The notes under the pieces: generated by a model | Told to the model about the DNA's origin: nothing | Databases searched by the model: none | Seen by the model: only the letters and a program-made list of their open reading frames with translations | Translations under genes and position numbers: made by a program | From: Flavobacteriales bacterium | GTDB taxonomy: Bacteria; Bacteroidota; Bacteroidia; Flavobacteriales_D; Sanyastnellaceae | Assembly: GCA_022447625.1 (NCBI GenBank) | Contig: JAKVAX010000008.1 | Coordinates: 62,001-126,000, forward strand | Length of the DNA stretch: 64,000 bases | Direction of reading: 5' to 3' | In this document: in pieces, positions 1 through 8,599 of the stretch | Layout: each line of letters begins with the position of its first letter | Position numbering within the stretch: the first letter of the stretch is position 1

Positions 1-113
1 TTGAAGAAGCTATTCTTTGGCATGGAGGCGAGGCTGAAGAATCGCTCCAAGCATTTAAGCAGCTTGGAGCTGAAGATCGTGAAAAAGTATTGGTATTCTT
101 AAGATCACTATGA
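1..113 (+). CDS. C-terminal end of a DUF1111-type di-heme oxidoreductase (5' end outside window)
   Basis: The frame entered at base 3 runs 36 residues to TGA at 111-113. It contains EAILWHGGEAEESL and ends in VLVFLRSL. This ILWHGGEA...FLxSL ending is characteristic of the DUF1111 / thiol-oxidoreductase-like family of periplasmic c-type di-haem proteins. The haem motifs would lie upstream, so the assignment rests on the tail alone. The stop overlaps the next ATG (ATGA), which implies translational coupling with the imelysin-like lipoprotein. I recall DUF1111 and imelysin genes as frequent neighbours in Bacteroidota, often with iron-related functions. Confidence 0.6.
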   Translation, partial: EEAILWHGGEAEESLQAFKQLGAEDREKVLVFLRSL

Positions 114-1198
114 CGCGATTTATCCTCTTTCTAGGTGGCTTGTTAGTTGTCGCTGGGTGCAGTGAATCAGCACCGAAAAAAACTCCAATTGACCGCAATC
201 AGGTTAAGAGTGATATGGTTCATGGAATGATCCTTCCAGCAAATGCTGAATTCACTTTGAAGGCTTCCGCGCTAGCGAAATCAATAGAAATACTCCACGA
301 TTCGATATCAATCTCAAACTTGGTTTCAGCGCAGCAAGCATGGATGGGAGCGCACGCCGCATGGGCTGCCTGTTCGTTCACACAAGTAGGAGACATTGCG
401 GATACATTCATCCATAACAAGTTATATACCTGGCCGTCAAATGAACAGTCCATTGAAAAGAACCTTGCCGCAAATGAGACCTTCGGAGAAGATTTTGCCG
501 AAGGTATAGGATCAAATTCAAAAGGACTCGGAGCCATTGAGTACTTGTTGTTCGGCGATGGAACCATGCCAGCTGAAGAACACGTGCAGTTGTTGATGGA
601 TGATCCCAAACGTGCGTCGATGGCGTTTAGCCTTGCTCAGAATGTGCAAGAACGTTCAGCTCAATTAGAAGCGCGATGGAATGAAGAAGCGCAAGCTTTC
701 ATCGATAACCCGCGCACAGGGGTGAGTGGTAGTTTGAACCAACTGGTAAACTTGTTGATTCGCGAAACGGAAAATCTCAAGATTCAACAACTGCAGCGAC
801 CTCTTGGGTTGACGAAAGGTGATGGGCCAGATCCCACAGCATCGCAAGCATTCCGCAGTGGTGCTTCGTTGCAAAGCATCCAGCAAACCGTGGCAACAAT
901 AAAGCGCTGGTACTTCGGGAATGACAAGGAGTATTCGTTTGATGAACTGCTTCTTGACCCGGCTTCACGAACCCCTACTGATGAACAAACCCATCAAAAG
1001 GTGCAGAGTGCAATTGCTGCGGTGGAATCAGCTGTGAAGGCAGTAGACGGTTCTTTGGAAGCGGCATTATTTCATGATCAAGATGACGTACTCACCTTAC
1101 ATGATAAAGTCGCAGAGCTTTACGTCATTCTGAGCGTAGATTTAGCTTCAGCTCTTGGTGTTCAAATAACCATGGGTGATAACGACGGCGATTCCTGA
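110..1198 (+). CDS. Imelysin-family (M75-like) lipoprotein
   Basis: A 362-residue protein with a lipoprotein signal: hydrophobic residues 4-14, then lipobox VAGC with Cys17. It is predicted to be anchored facing the periplasm. Residues 139-150 (GLGAIEYLLFGD) match the core motif of the imelysin / iron-regulated IrpA family, and the all-helical remainder fits that fold. The classical GxHxxE metal motif reads GLGAIE here, with Gly where His is expected, so peptidase activity is doubtful and a binding role in iron or copper handling is more likely. It overlaps the upstream DUF1111 gene by 4 bases and converges with the next gene, one base separating its stop from that gene's original stop. One copy of the dispersed 13-mer lies at codons 52-57. 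Confidence 0.8.
   Translation: MTRFILFLGGLLVVAGCSESAPKKTPIDRNQVKSDMVHGMILPANAEFTLKASALAKSIEILHDSISISNLVSAQQAWMGAHAAWAACSFTQVGDIADTFIHNKLYTWPSNEQSIEKNLAANETFGEDFAEGIGSNSKGLGAIEYLLFGDGTMPAEEHVQLLMDDPKRASMAFSLAQNVQERSAQLEARWNEEAQAFIDNPRTGVSGSLNQLVNLLIRETENLKIQQLQRPLGLTKGDGPDPTASQAFRSGASLQSIQQTVATIKRWYFGNDKEYSFDELLLDPASRTPTDEQTHQKVQSAIAAVESAVKAVDGSLEAALFHDQDDVLTLHDKVAELYVILSVDLASALGVQITMGDNDGDS
265..277 (+). repeat. Dispersed 13-mer TTCCGCGCTAGCG, copy 1
   Basis: Exact copy inside the imelysin-like gene, sense orientation, read as Ser-Ala-Leu-Ala. The core CGCTAGCG is an 8-base palindrome. Confidence 0.8.
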
Positions 1199-1199
1199 T

Positions 1200-1235
1200 C
1201 TATTCTGGGCAGTCGGTTCCGAATACTTCAAGAAA
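1200..1235 (-). pseudogene. Out-of-frame original C-terminus of the secreted protein encoded just upstream
   Basis: Reading the minus strand in the frame shifted relative to the annotated ORF gives FLEVFGTDCPE followed by TAG at 1202-1200. The DLL..FLxxFGTxC ending is the usual continuation of the CPGDFNGDGTINAADLL calcium-loop tail of secreted Bacteroidota proteins. The shift sits in the short CTC/CTT run at about 1233-1243, consistent with loss of two bases or gain of one. Confidence 0.75.
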
Positions 1236-1995
1236 GGAGGAGATCGGCGGCATTGATCGTACCGTCACCATTAAAATCTCCCGGACAAGTACCGCCCCCC
1301 ACTTCAATTTCATCTCCTGAAACCGTGATGTCATCAACGGCGAAGGAAGGATCGGTCGCTACACCATCATCATTACTGGTCCACAAAAAGCCAATTTGAA
1401 CGTTGGGGTTTTCGTCAGCAGATGCCGGTAAGGTGACCGTGCGAGCAGTCCATTGTCCTTGCGGTGAACAGATTCCGGAGAAGGTCTTGGGCGTTTCATC
1501 CAATTGAGCCCAAGTGTTTCCGTCATGGTACCAGACGGCGGCATTGTCTTGTACATTCCCGCCTTCGAGGTAGAGGAAGTTGAGCACAATATTCTCATGA
1601 CCAGTACAATCGATTACAGGCGATTCGACACGTCTATTGGTCGTTCCGCATGGCAGGAGTCCACAGAATCCGGCAAGACCTTCATAGTACGCTGCACCTT
1701 GGTCAGCTGGAATACCAAGGACTGTTTGATTACCGACGTGCAAAGTTGGGTTTGATCCGCAGGTGGCGCCGCAAGCACCTTCTCCAGTATTGTTCTCCAT
1801 GGCACTGACATACCAAACATTCGATGAGGCTTCATTCAGTCCGGTTTCAGTTACCGTCCAGTTGCCATTGGGTGAAACATAGGAGGTGACCAGGGTACCT
1901 TGATTGCATCCGGTTCCAAAGTCTTCGGAGAAAAGGATTTGAGCTTGCAGGCTAGCGCCGAACAAGAGACAGGTCATGAGGCCAAGAATTCGCAT
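1228..1995 (-). CDS. Secreted protein with dockerin-like calcium loop, C-terminus frameshifted
   Basis: A 255-residue ORF starting with signal peptide MRILGLMTCLLFGASLQAQ, followed by a beta-rich region with several Cys (EDFGTGCN, GACGATCGS, LPCGTTN) and an acidic aspartate-rich end (WTSNDDGVA, SFAVDDITVSGDE). This resembles the MAM/jelly-roll domains of extracellular Bacteroidota proteins. It ends in CPGDFNGDGTINAADLLLS, an EF-hand or dockerin type I-like loop, then stops prematurely. The expected remainder (FLEVFGTDCPE) is present in another frame, so the gene carries a frameshift or the assembly an indel. Exported to the surface or outside by inference; ligand unknown. A terminator for gdhA separates it from the next minus-strand gene. 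Confidence 0.65.
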   Translation of the reverse strand: MRILGLMTCLLFGASLQAQILFSEDFGTGCNQGTLVTSYVSPNGNWTVTETGLNEASSNVWYVSAMENNTGEGACGATCGSNPTLHVGNQTVLGIPADQGAAYYEGLAGFCGLLPCGTTNRRVESPVIDCTGHENIVLNFLYLEGGNVQDNAAVWYHDGNTWAQLDETPKTFSGICSPQGQWTARTVTLPASADENPNVQIGFLWTSNDDGVATDPSFAVDDITVSGDEIEVGGGTCPGDFNGDGTINAADLLLS

Positions 1996-2042
1996 CTAGT
2001 TAAGGATTTCAGATGCTATAAGTTACGCCAGATGAACGGAAA

Positions 2043-2070
2043 ATAAAAAAGGCCACCCGAAGGTGACCTT
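2043..2070 (-). terminator. Rho-independent terminator after gdhA
   Basis: On the minus strand, stem AAGGTCACC / GGTGGCCTT (one G-U pair) closes a TTCG tetraloop and is followed by TTTTTTATTT. It lies about 20 bases downstream of the gdhA stop codon. Confidence 0.85.
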
Positions 2071-2091
2071 TTCAATTTTATGATGAAGGGA

Positions 2092-3450
<1,359 letters not shown>

Positions 3451-3470
3451 TCAGGTTATTTTGAACGGCC

Positions 3471-3479
3471 GCAAAGTTA
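3471..3479 (-). promoter_or_regulatory. Bacteroidota -7 element (TAACTTTGC) for gdhA
   Basis: The minus-strand TAACTTTGC matches the TAnnTTTG element of Bacteroidota housekeeping promoters. It ends 20 bases before the gdhA ATG, giving a short leader. Confidence 0.6.
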
Positions 3480-3573
3480 GATGAATTTTCGCGTATAAAT
3501 CCATACAAAATTGTAACACGAAACACCCACTATACACGACTTTGAAGAAAATTAGTAAGTGTTAAATATACAC

Positions 3574-4362
3574 TTATAGCGAGGCTGTTCGTCCTCCGTC
3601 AACCGGAACGTTGATTCCGTTGATGTAAGCAGCTGAAGGTGAGGCAAGGAAAGAAATCGCCCATGCCACTTCTTCTGGTCTACCTACACGCTTCATTGGA
3701 ACTTGTGCTTCCATACCGGCACGGACATCATCCTGGCTTTTTCCAGTCTTTTCAGACTTACGTTCGATGATTCCCGTTAGACGAGCTGTGTCAGTGGCTC
3801 CAGGAAGTACATTGTTCACTGTAATACCAAATGCACCAAGCTCATTGGCAAGGGTTTTTGACCAATTGGCCACGGCGCCGCGGATTGTATTTGACACACC
3901 AAGGTTCGGTAAAGGCTGTTTTACGGATGTACTAATCACATTAATGATTCGTCCGTATCCCGCCTTTTTCATGCCAGGAACGAGTTTGGTAGCCAAGATG
4001 TGGTTGCAAACGAGGTGTTGATTGAATGCAATTCGAAATCCTTCCACTTCTGCATCAATGGCTTGACCGGGTGGTGGGCCTCCAGTATTGTTGATCAAGA
4101 TCTGTGCTTCGTTTTCTACCAGGAATCCGTCAAGTGCTTTTTCCAAACTATCAGGATGTTGGAAATCTGCAGTCAAAGTCATGTTTTCCTTGCCGTTGAT
4201 TTCATTAATCTCAGCCACTGCTTTTTGCAGCGAAGCCTCGTTGCGAGCCACCAAAACAATGCAGGCTCCCATGCTCGCTAATTCTTTGGCTGTAGCGAAT
4301 CCAATTCCTTGTGTACTACCGCACACCATCGCGGTATAGGGTGAAAGATCTAATTGCATCAT
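3574..4362 (-). CDS. SDR-family NAD(P)-dependent oxidoreductase
   Basis: Classical short-chain dehydrogenase of about 262 residues. It has the cofactor loop GSTQGIG near the N-terminus, NNTGG (the NNAG equivalent), a Ser within INVISTSVKQ, and the C-terminal VDGG. The canonical YxxxK is atypical: around the expected site the protein reads NLGVSNTIRGAVANWSK, so Tyr is not obvious and catalysis may be modified. Start chosen at ATG 4362, not an upstream codon, because TATCTTGCG lies just three bases before it, giving a near-leaderless mRNA. Substrate unknown; the overall sequence is of the type often labelled 3-oxoacyl-ACP reductase-like. Divergent from the next lipoprotein gene. Confidence 0.85.
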   Translation of the reverse strand: MMQLDLSPYTAMVCGSTQGIGFATAKELASMGACIVLVARNEASLQKAVAEINEINGKENMTLTADFQHPDSLEKALDGFLVENEAQILINNTGGPPPGQAIDAEVEGFRIAFNQHLVCNHILATKLVPGMKKAGYGRIINVISTSVKQPLPNLGVSNTIRGAVANWSKTLANELGAFGITVNNVLPGATDTARLTGIIERKSEKTGKSQDDVRAGMEAQVPMKRVGRPEEVAWAISFLASPSAAYINGINVPVDGGRTASL

Positions 4363-4365
4363 GGG

Positions 4366-4374
4366 CGCAAGATA
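4366..4374 (-). promoter_or_regulatory. -7 element directly before the SDR start codon
   Basis: The minus-strand TATCTTGCG is followed by CCC and then ATG at 4362. The spacing is the same as at panD, the DUF3109 gene and the gene at 55721, and suggests a leaderless transcript. Confidence 0.5.
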
Positions 4375-4442
4375 CGCTTTCGAATGTGTTCGTACCTTGA
4401 AACGAAACAAGAAGCGTCAAGCTTCGTATACATGGAGACGTC

Positions 4443-4967
4443 ATGAAAAATCTAGGACACATACTCTGTTTTGTGCTTTTCATCGCTTGTGGAGAAGCTC
4501 CACAAGCGGAAGAAGAGAATGCACAAGTAGAAGAGACTACCAGTACCACCATTGCTACCTTCGATTTAAGGAGCGTCGGCGTTGCCCTCGAAGGCAAAGT
4601 GCCATCATGGATGCCTGAAGGTAGTTTTCCGGTAGTCACCAAGGACTCTAACTCAGGTATTGTCTCGATCACTTATTCCCCTGAATTGATCGCAAAGCTC
4701 GTCCCAGACAATCGCTCTTTAAGTGAGGCGAAGCTCGAGATTCAAGATGAAGCCGTATTCGACGTGGCTATTTTAGAAGAGGGTTCTGATCTCCTCATGT
4801 TCGAGCAAAAACTGCCTACCGGCGAATCGGTAGGAGTACAAATTGTTCGTGTTATGGATGTTAACGGACAAGGATATCATGTCTACTCAGATGAGAATGT
4901 CGAATTGACAATTTATGAAGCACGTCAGTTGGCTGAATGTGTTAATTCACTGTTAGTGATACAATAA
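4443..4967 (+). CDS. Hypothetical lipoprotein
   Basis: A 174-residue protein that I do not recognise as a named family. The N-terminus MKNLGHILCFVLFIACGEA is a lipoprotein signal with lipobox FIAC, followed by an acidic, Thr-rich linker (QAEEENAQVEETTSTT). The mature part contains LEGKVPSWMPEGSFPVV and a region ending in ECVNSLLVIQ. The mix of short strands and helices suggests a compact periplasmic domain. Divergently oriented from the SDR gene with an 80-base spacer and followed by a secreted protein on the same strand; no functional link is evident. Confidence 0.7.
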   Translation: MKNLGHILCFVLFIACGEAPQAEEENAQVEETTSTTIATFDLRSVGVALEGKVPSWMPEGSFPVVTKDSNSGIVSITYSPELIAKLVPDNRSLSEAKLEIQDEAVFDVAILEEGSDLLMFEQKLPTGESVGVQIVRVMDVNGQGYHVYSDENVELTIYEARQLAECVNSLLVIQ

Positions 4968-5030
4968 ATCCCTAGTAATCAGCTGGTTTTTCTCGCATCA
5001 ATTGTAATTTTGTAGTACAAATAACGAATC

Positions 5031-5810
5031 ATGCGACTACTTCTTATTGCACTTTTCGCGATGGCATCGCTGGCTGCTAACGCTGGAGTTTATGTTTATT
5101 CTGGGATTTACCAAGGCCGAGATCTATACGTAAAGAACCCTTTCTCTGCTGATGGAGTTGGTTTCTGTGTGTTCGAAGTAAAAGTAAATGGAGAACTCAC
5201 TACCGACGAAGTGAACTCGAGCGCCTTCGCTATCGATCTAGCCATGTTCGAGCTGAATATCGGAGACCCAATTGAAGTAGTTATTCGTATCAAAGATGAC
5301 TGTGAACCACGCGTCATTAATCCAGAAGACATCTCTCCACGATCTACTTTTGAGGTAGAGAATATCAGCGTTTCAGGAGAGAACAAGCTCAGCTTTGTTA
5401 CCTCAAACGAAGGCGGTCCACTACCGTTCACAGTAGAACAATTCAAGTGGAACAAATGGGTAGAGGTAGCCACCATCAACGGCAAAGGCGATGGCGGACA
5501 TCAATACGAGGTGGATATTCGTTTCCACGAAGGTGTGAACACTTTCCGCGTGAAGCAGCGTGATGCTGCAGGCACCAAAACTTCAGACAAAGTAGACGTT
5601 GATTCCTCTACTGCGGCCGTTTCTATGGTCAGCAACAAGATCTACGATAAAGTAGAATTCAGCGCCGCATGCGCCTACGAAGTATTCGATGAATATGGCG
5701 TTCTCGTTACCAAAGGCAACGGCCCAACCATTGATGCCTCTTCTTGGGGTAAAGGCCAGTACTTCGTCAATTATGGGAAGACGTTTGGGGCGGTTGTTAT
5801 GAAGAAGTAG
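5031..5810 (+). CDS. Secreted protein, possible T9SS C-terminal signal
   Basis: A 259-residue protein with signal peptide MRLLLIALFAMASLAANA. The mature part is beta-rich with short Tyr/Val strands (GVYVYSGIYQGRDLYVKNPF) and two Ig-like segments. The last 45 residues (EVFDEYGVLVTKG ... GKGQYFVNYGKTFGAVVMKK) resemble the short type A sorting domain of T9SS substrates: an internal turn, a GxYxV strand and a basic end. Surface or extracellular location is inferred; no catalytic motif seen. Separated from neighbours on both sides and followed by a spacer with repeats. Confidence 0.7.
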   Translation: MRLLLIALFAMASLAANAGVYVYSGIYQGRDLYVKNPFSADGVGFCVFEVKVNGELTTDEVNSSAFAIDLAMFELNIGDPIEVVIRIKDDCEPRVINPEDISPRSTFEVENISVSGENKLSFVTSNEGGPLPFTVEQFKWNKWVEVATINGKGDGGHQYEVDIRFHEGVNTFRVKQRDAAGTKTSDKVDVDSSTAAVSMVSNKIYDKVEFSAACAYEVFDEYGVLVTKGNGPTIDASSWGKGQYFVNYGKTFGAVVMKK

Positions 5811-5811
5811 T

Positions 5812-5836
5812 TCCGGCGTCCGGTATTTGGCGTCCG
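5812..5836. repeat. GGCGTCC-type short repeat
   Basis: The spacer contains GGCGTCCGG followed by TTTGGCGTCCG. A near-identical arrangement (GGCGTCTGG then CTGGCGTCCG) occurs at 14721-14741. Both lie just downstream of a plus-strand stop codon. Confidence 0.5.
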
Positions 5837-5900
5837 TTTTTTTTAATGGTCTTTTGCGCATCTTTCATAGAAGGAGCGTTGAAAGAAGGCTCTTATTTAC

Positions 5901-5918
5901 GCCCTAAGCCCTAAGCCT
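5901..5918. repeat. GCCCTAA-type short tandem repeat
   Basis: Two and a half units of GCCCTAA directly before the epimerase promoter region. Related GCCTAAA-type tracts lie at about 11096, 14819 and 15466. Confidence 0.5.
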
Positions 5919-5951
5919 CACGAAGTGTTATCTTCGCCCAAAACACATTCC

Positions 5952-6353
5952 ATGCCCAACAAAATTGAACATCTAGGGATTGCGGTGAGTGATCTTGAGG
6001 CTTCTGAAAAGATCTTTACTGACGTACTTGGTGCGGCACCTTATAAGCGTGAAGAGGTTGAAAGCGAAAACGTGATTACGTCTTTCTTCAAGGTGGGGGA
6101 GAATAAGATTGAACTACTCCAGGCGACTTCTGAGGATAGTGCGATTGCGAAGTTCATCGCTACGAAGGGAGAGGGAATTCATCACGTTGCCTTTTCTGTG
6201 GATGATATCCAGATGGAGATTGATCGCTTGATGGACTTGGGTTACCGAATGATACACGAAAAGCCGAAAGAGGGAGCGGATGGAAAGATGATTGCCTTCC
6301 TTCACCCGAAAGGTTCAAACCGTGTGTTGGTTGAGTTGTGCGCTGATAAGTAG
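5952..6353 (+). CDS. mce: Methylmalonyl-CoA epimerase
   Basis: A 133-residue single-module VOC (glyoxalase fold) enzyme that would interconvert (R)- and (S)-methylmalonyl-CoA in propionyl-CoA/succinyl-CoA metabolism. The N-terminal KIEHLGIAVSDLEASEKIF, the central GEGIHHVAFSVDDI and the C-terminal VLVEL carry the His/His/Glu metal ligands of the family. Start placed at ATG 5952, since a start at 5925 would add nine residues unlike any family member. TTATCTTCGCCC lies 14 bases upstream of this ATG as a plausible -7 element. The stop is three bases from the convergent outer-membrane gene. Confidence 0.93.
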   Translation: MPNKIEHLGIAVSDLEASEKIFTDVLGAAPYKREEVESENVITSFFKVGENKIELLQATSEDSAIAKFIATKGEGIHHVAFSVDDIQMEIDRLMDLGYRMIHEKPKEGADGKMIAFLHPKGSNRVLVELCADK

Positions 6354-6356
6354 GGA

Positions 6357-7214
6357 TTAACGTCCGTACTTCTTACGCATCTTTTTGCCCCAAAGCTGAT
6401 CACCGCGCTTCTCGGTACCTTTTCCTACACAATCACCTACTTTCTGGTAGCTGAAGAGCAAGATTCGAACACTAAGGATGATCGGACGATACCTTGTGTT
6501 GAACATAGGTAAGGTCGATTTCCCGTCGTAGAATGGGTAAATATTGAGAATCGGAGTCTCAATTGTAGGGATGATGAAAACGCCTGATTCCAGACGAATA
6601 CCGTAGCCTAACTTCGCATGAAGCTGTGCCTGTAATGGTCCTGCTTCTTCTACCGTGTTCAGGAGTTCTGGTCCTTCATAGGTGCGACGGTCAATCAAGC
6701 GGTAATCCACATTGGCACCAAGGCTGAATTGAAGGAAACTCCAATCGTTAAGTTGGGTAATGTGATTTGCATTTCCATAAATCCCGAGGTAACCGTGTGA
6801 AAAGCTTCCTTGATTATTGACTGAAACCAGCAGACTGTCGCTGGTATTGACTCTTCCGTTAAAGTTTTCGCTAGCGCGTAATTGTTTCCAATGCAATCCG
6901 AAATCAACGTAGTGAACGAAGACCGGGTCTTTGACGAAGTGCTGTCTTCCCACCTCTAAGTAGAGGCCAAGCTTGCCTGCAGCGTCAAAGGTTCCTGAGT
7001 ACAATGTGTCGACTCCTGACTCTGTGTTCAATAGACGCGTATCAGCACGTTGACTCGCATTCGGGATCATGTAGGTCAACCCCGGGCCAAAGTGCCATCC
7101 GTTCGGACTGTACTTTCCACCAATTTGGTAGAGAGGTCGGTGTTGTCTACCGCTTTGCGCTTCGGCCGTTAGACCAAAAAGAACAAGCGAAACAAAGATC
7201 AGGAAGCGTGTCAT
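6357..7214 (-). CDS. Outer-membrane beta-barrel-like protein of unknown function
   Basis: About 285 residues with signal peptide MTRFLIFVSLVLFGLTAEAQ. The mature protein has alternating strand patterns with aromatic girdles (YLEVGRQHF, VFVHYVDFGLHW, YGIRLESGVFIIPTIETP) as in small outer-membrane barrels. It ends in a strongly basic tail (KMRKKYGR). Start chosen at ATG 7214, because the minus-strand TACTTTAG precedes it by a few bases and the upstream Met adds only MILRYFSS. No named family recognised. Convergent with mce. Confidence 0.7.
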   Translation of the reverse strand: MTRFLIFVSLVLFGLTAEAQSGRQHRPLYQIGGKYSPNGWHFGPGLTYMIPNASQRADTRLLNTESGVDTLYSGTFDAAGKLGLYLEVGRQHFVKDPVFVHYVDFGLHWKQLRASENFNGRVNTSDSLLVSVNNQGSFSHGYLGIYGNANHITQLNDWSFLQFSLGANVDYRLIDRRTYEGPELLNTVEEAGPLQAQLHAKLGYGIRLESGVFIIPTIETPILNIYPFYDGKSTLPMFNTRYRPIILSVRILLFSYQKVGDCVGKGTEKRGDQLWGKKMRKKYGR

Positions 7215-7249
7215 ACTACTAAAGTAACGCAGAATCAATCAGTTTCGTT

Positions 7250-8599
7250 TCAAGAATTGATTTCAGCGAGGATGGCTTGCTCAATCTCTTCGCTATCCCA
7301 CAGCTCTTCGATGTCTGGACGATCCATTACGCGTTTCATGATTTTATCTTGCACATCACCGTTGCGTAACGCTTCGTCGTAAGGGATATGCGTGAACGTC
7401 ACTTGTGAGTACAATGGAATCCATTTGTCTGGATGGCGTTCATTGAATCGCTTTTCAATTTTCTTTTGAAGAAGGAATTGCGGATCCGCCGTTTTATCGC
7501 GCATTTCAATGTAATTGCGAAGTGCCAATTCTAGAATGGCATCAGCCTCAGGCTTGCGTTTCTTCGAGAACTGCTCAAAGGTCTTTTCCCAATCACCATT
7601 GTTCGCCTCGAAGATTTCTTCAAAAACAGAGCAATCTTCGAATCCGCTGTTCATTCCTTGTCCGTAGAACGGGACAATGGCGTGAGAAGCGTCTCCCATC
7701 AAGCAAATCTTATCTTCAAAATGCCACGGATTGCAACGAATCATGACCAATGAAGACGTTGGATTTTCGTGGTAATCTTGGATGTATGTCGGCATGAGGT
7801 CTACCGCATCCTTGAACTCTCGTTCGAAGAACTCACGAATCTCTTCTGTGGTATTCAGTGATTCGAATGAATCTTTCCCTTCATATGGGAAGAAGAGCGT
7901 ACATGTGAAACTTCCATCTTGATTCGGAAGGGCAATCAGCATGTACTCACCACGCGGCCAAATATGCAATGCGTTGGTCTCGATTCGATGTTTACCATCC
8001 GCAGTTGGCGGGATGGTCAACTCTTTGTAGCCGTGATCTAGGTACGCTTGCTCGAAGTTGAAACGATCCACCTTCATCAAACGTGAGCGGACAGCAGAGA
8101 ACGCACCATCGGTTCCGAAGATGCGGTCGTACTTGACTTCTTTAATCTCGCCAGTCACCGTGTTCTCTAGGTGAAGGATGTTCTCCTTCATGTTGATGTC
8201 GTTCACCCTCGTGTCAAAGGCTACCGTTACTTCATCGTATTCATCTGCCTTCTCAAGGAGGAGTTTGTTCAGACCACCACGAGATACGGAGTAGATCGCT
8301 TGTTGATCTTTCCCGTATTGCTGAAAACTGAGGTTTCCTGCTTGGTCGTGCATCACACGACGATACATAGGGATGGCTGCATCACGAACAGCATCAGCAA
8401 CTCCGGCCATTTCTAGCGCTTTCCAACCACGGTCAGACAAGGCGAGGTTAATCGATCGTCCGCCGATGTAATCGGCTTTACGTGGGTCACGTCGACGTTC
8501 GTAGATGTCTACCTTGAATCCTCTGCGGGCTAAAAAGAGCGCAAGGAGGCTTCCTACGAGGCCGCCACCGGCTATTGCAATGCGTTCGTTTGTGTTCAT
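7250..8599 (-). CDS. kmo: Kynurenine 3-monooxygenase
   Basis: A 449-residue FAD-dependent aromatic hydroxylase converting kynurenine to 3-hydroxykynurenine, the route to quinolinate and NAD or to tryptophan degradation. Motifs are the dinucleotide loop IAIAGGGLVGSLLALFLARR, the KMO-specific GGRSINLALSDRG, and the second FAD motif CLMGDASHAIVPFYGQGMN. The C-terminal helices of the family are present. Its ATG overlaps the stop of the upstream PLP-enzyme gene by four bases, so the two are co-transcribed. No other kynurenine-pathway genes are visible here. Confidence 0.96.
   Translation of the reverse strand: MNTNERIAIAGGGLVGSLLALFLARRGFKVDIYERRRDPRKADYIGGRSINLALSDRGWKALEMAGVADAVRDAAIPMYRRVMHDQAGNLSFQQYGKDQQAIYSVSRGGLNKLLLEKADEYDEVTVAFDTRVNDINMKENILHLENTVTGEIKEVKYDRIFGTDGAFSAVRSRLMKVDRFNFEQAYLDHGYKELTIPPTADGKHRIETNALHIWPRGEYMLIALPNQDGSFTCTLFFPYEGKDSFESLNTTEEIREFFEREFKDAVDLMPTYIQDYHENPTSSLVMIRCNPWHFEDKICLMGDASHAIVPFYGQGMNSGFEDCSVFEEIFEANNGDWEKTFEQFSKKRKPEADAILELALRNYIEMRDKTADPQFLLQKKIEKRFNERHPDKWIPLYSQVTFTHIPYDEALRNGDVQDKIMKRVMDRPDIEELWDSEEIEQAILAEINS

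Noticed and set aside
1-60. Frame from TTG at base 1 as a new gene start
   Set aside because: The frame at base 3 matches the C-terminus of a known family, so the window begins inside that gene.
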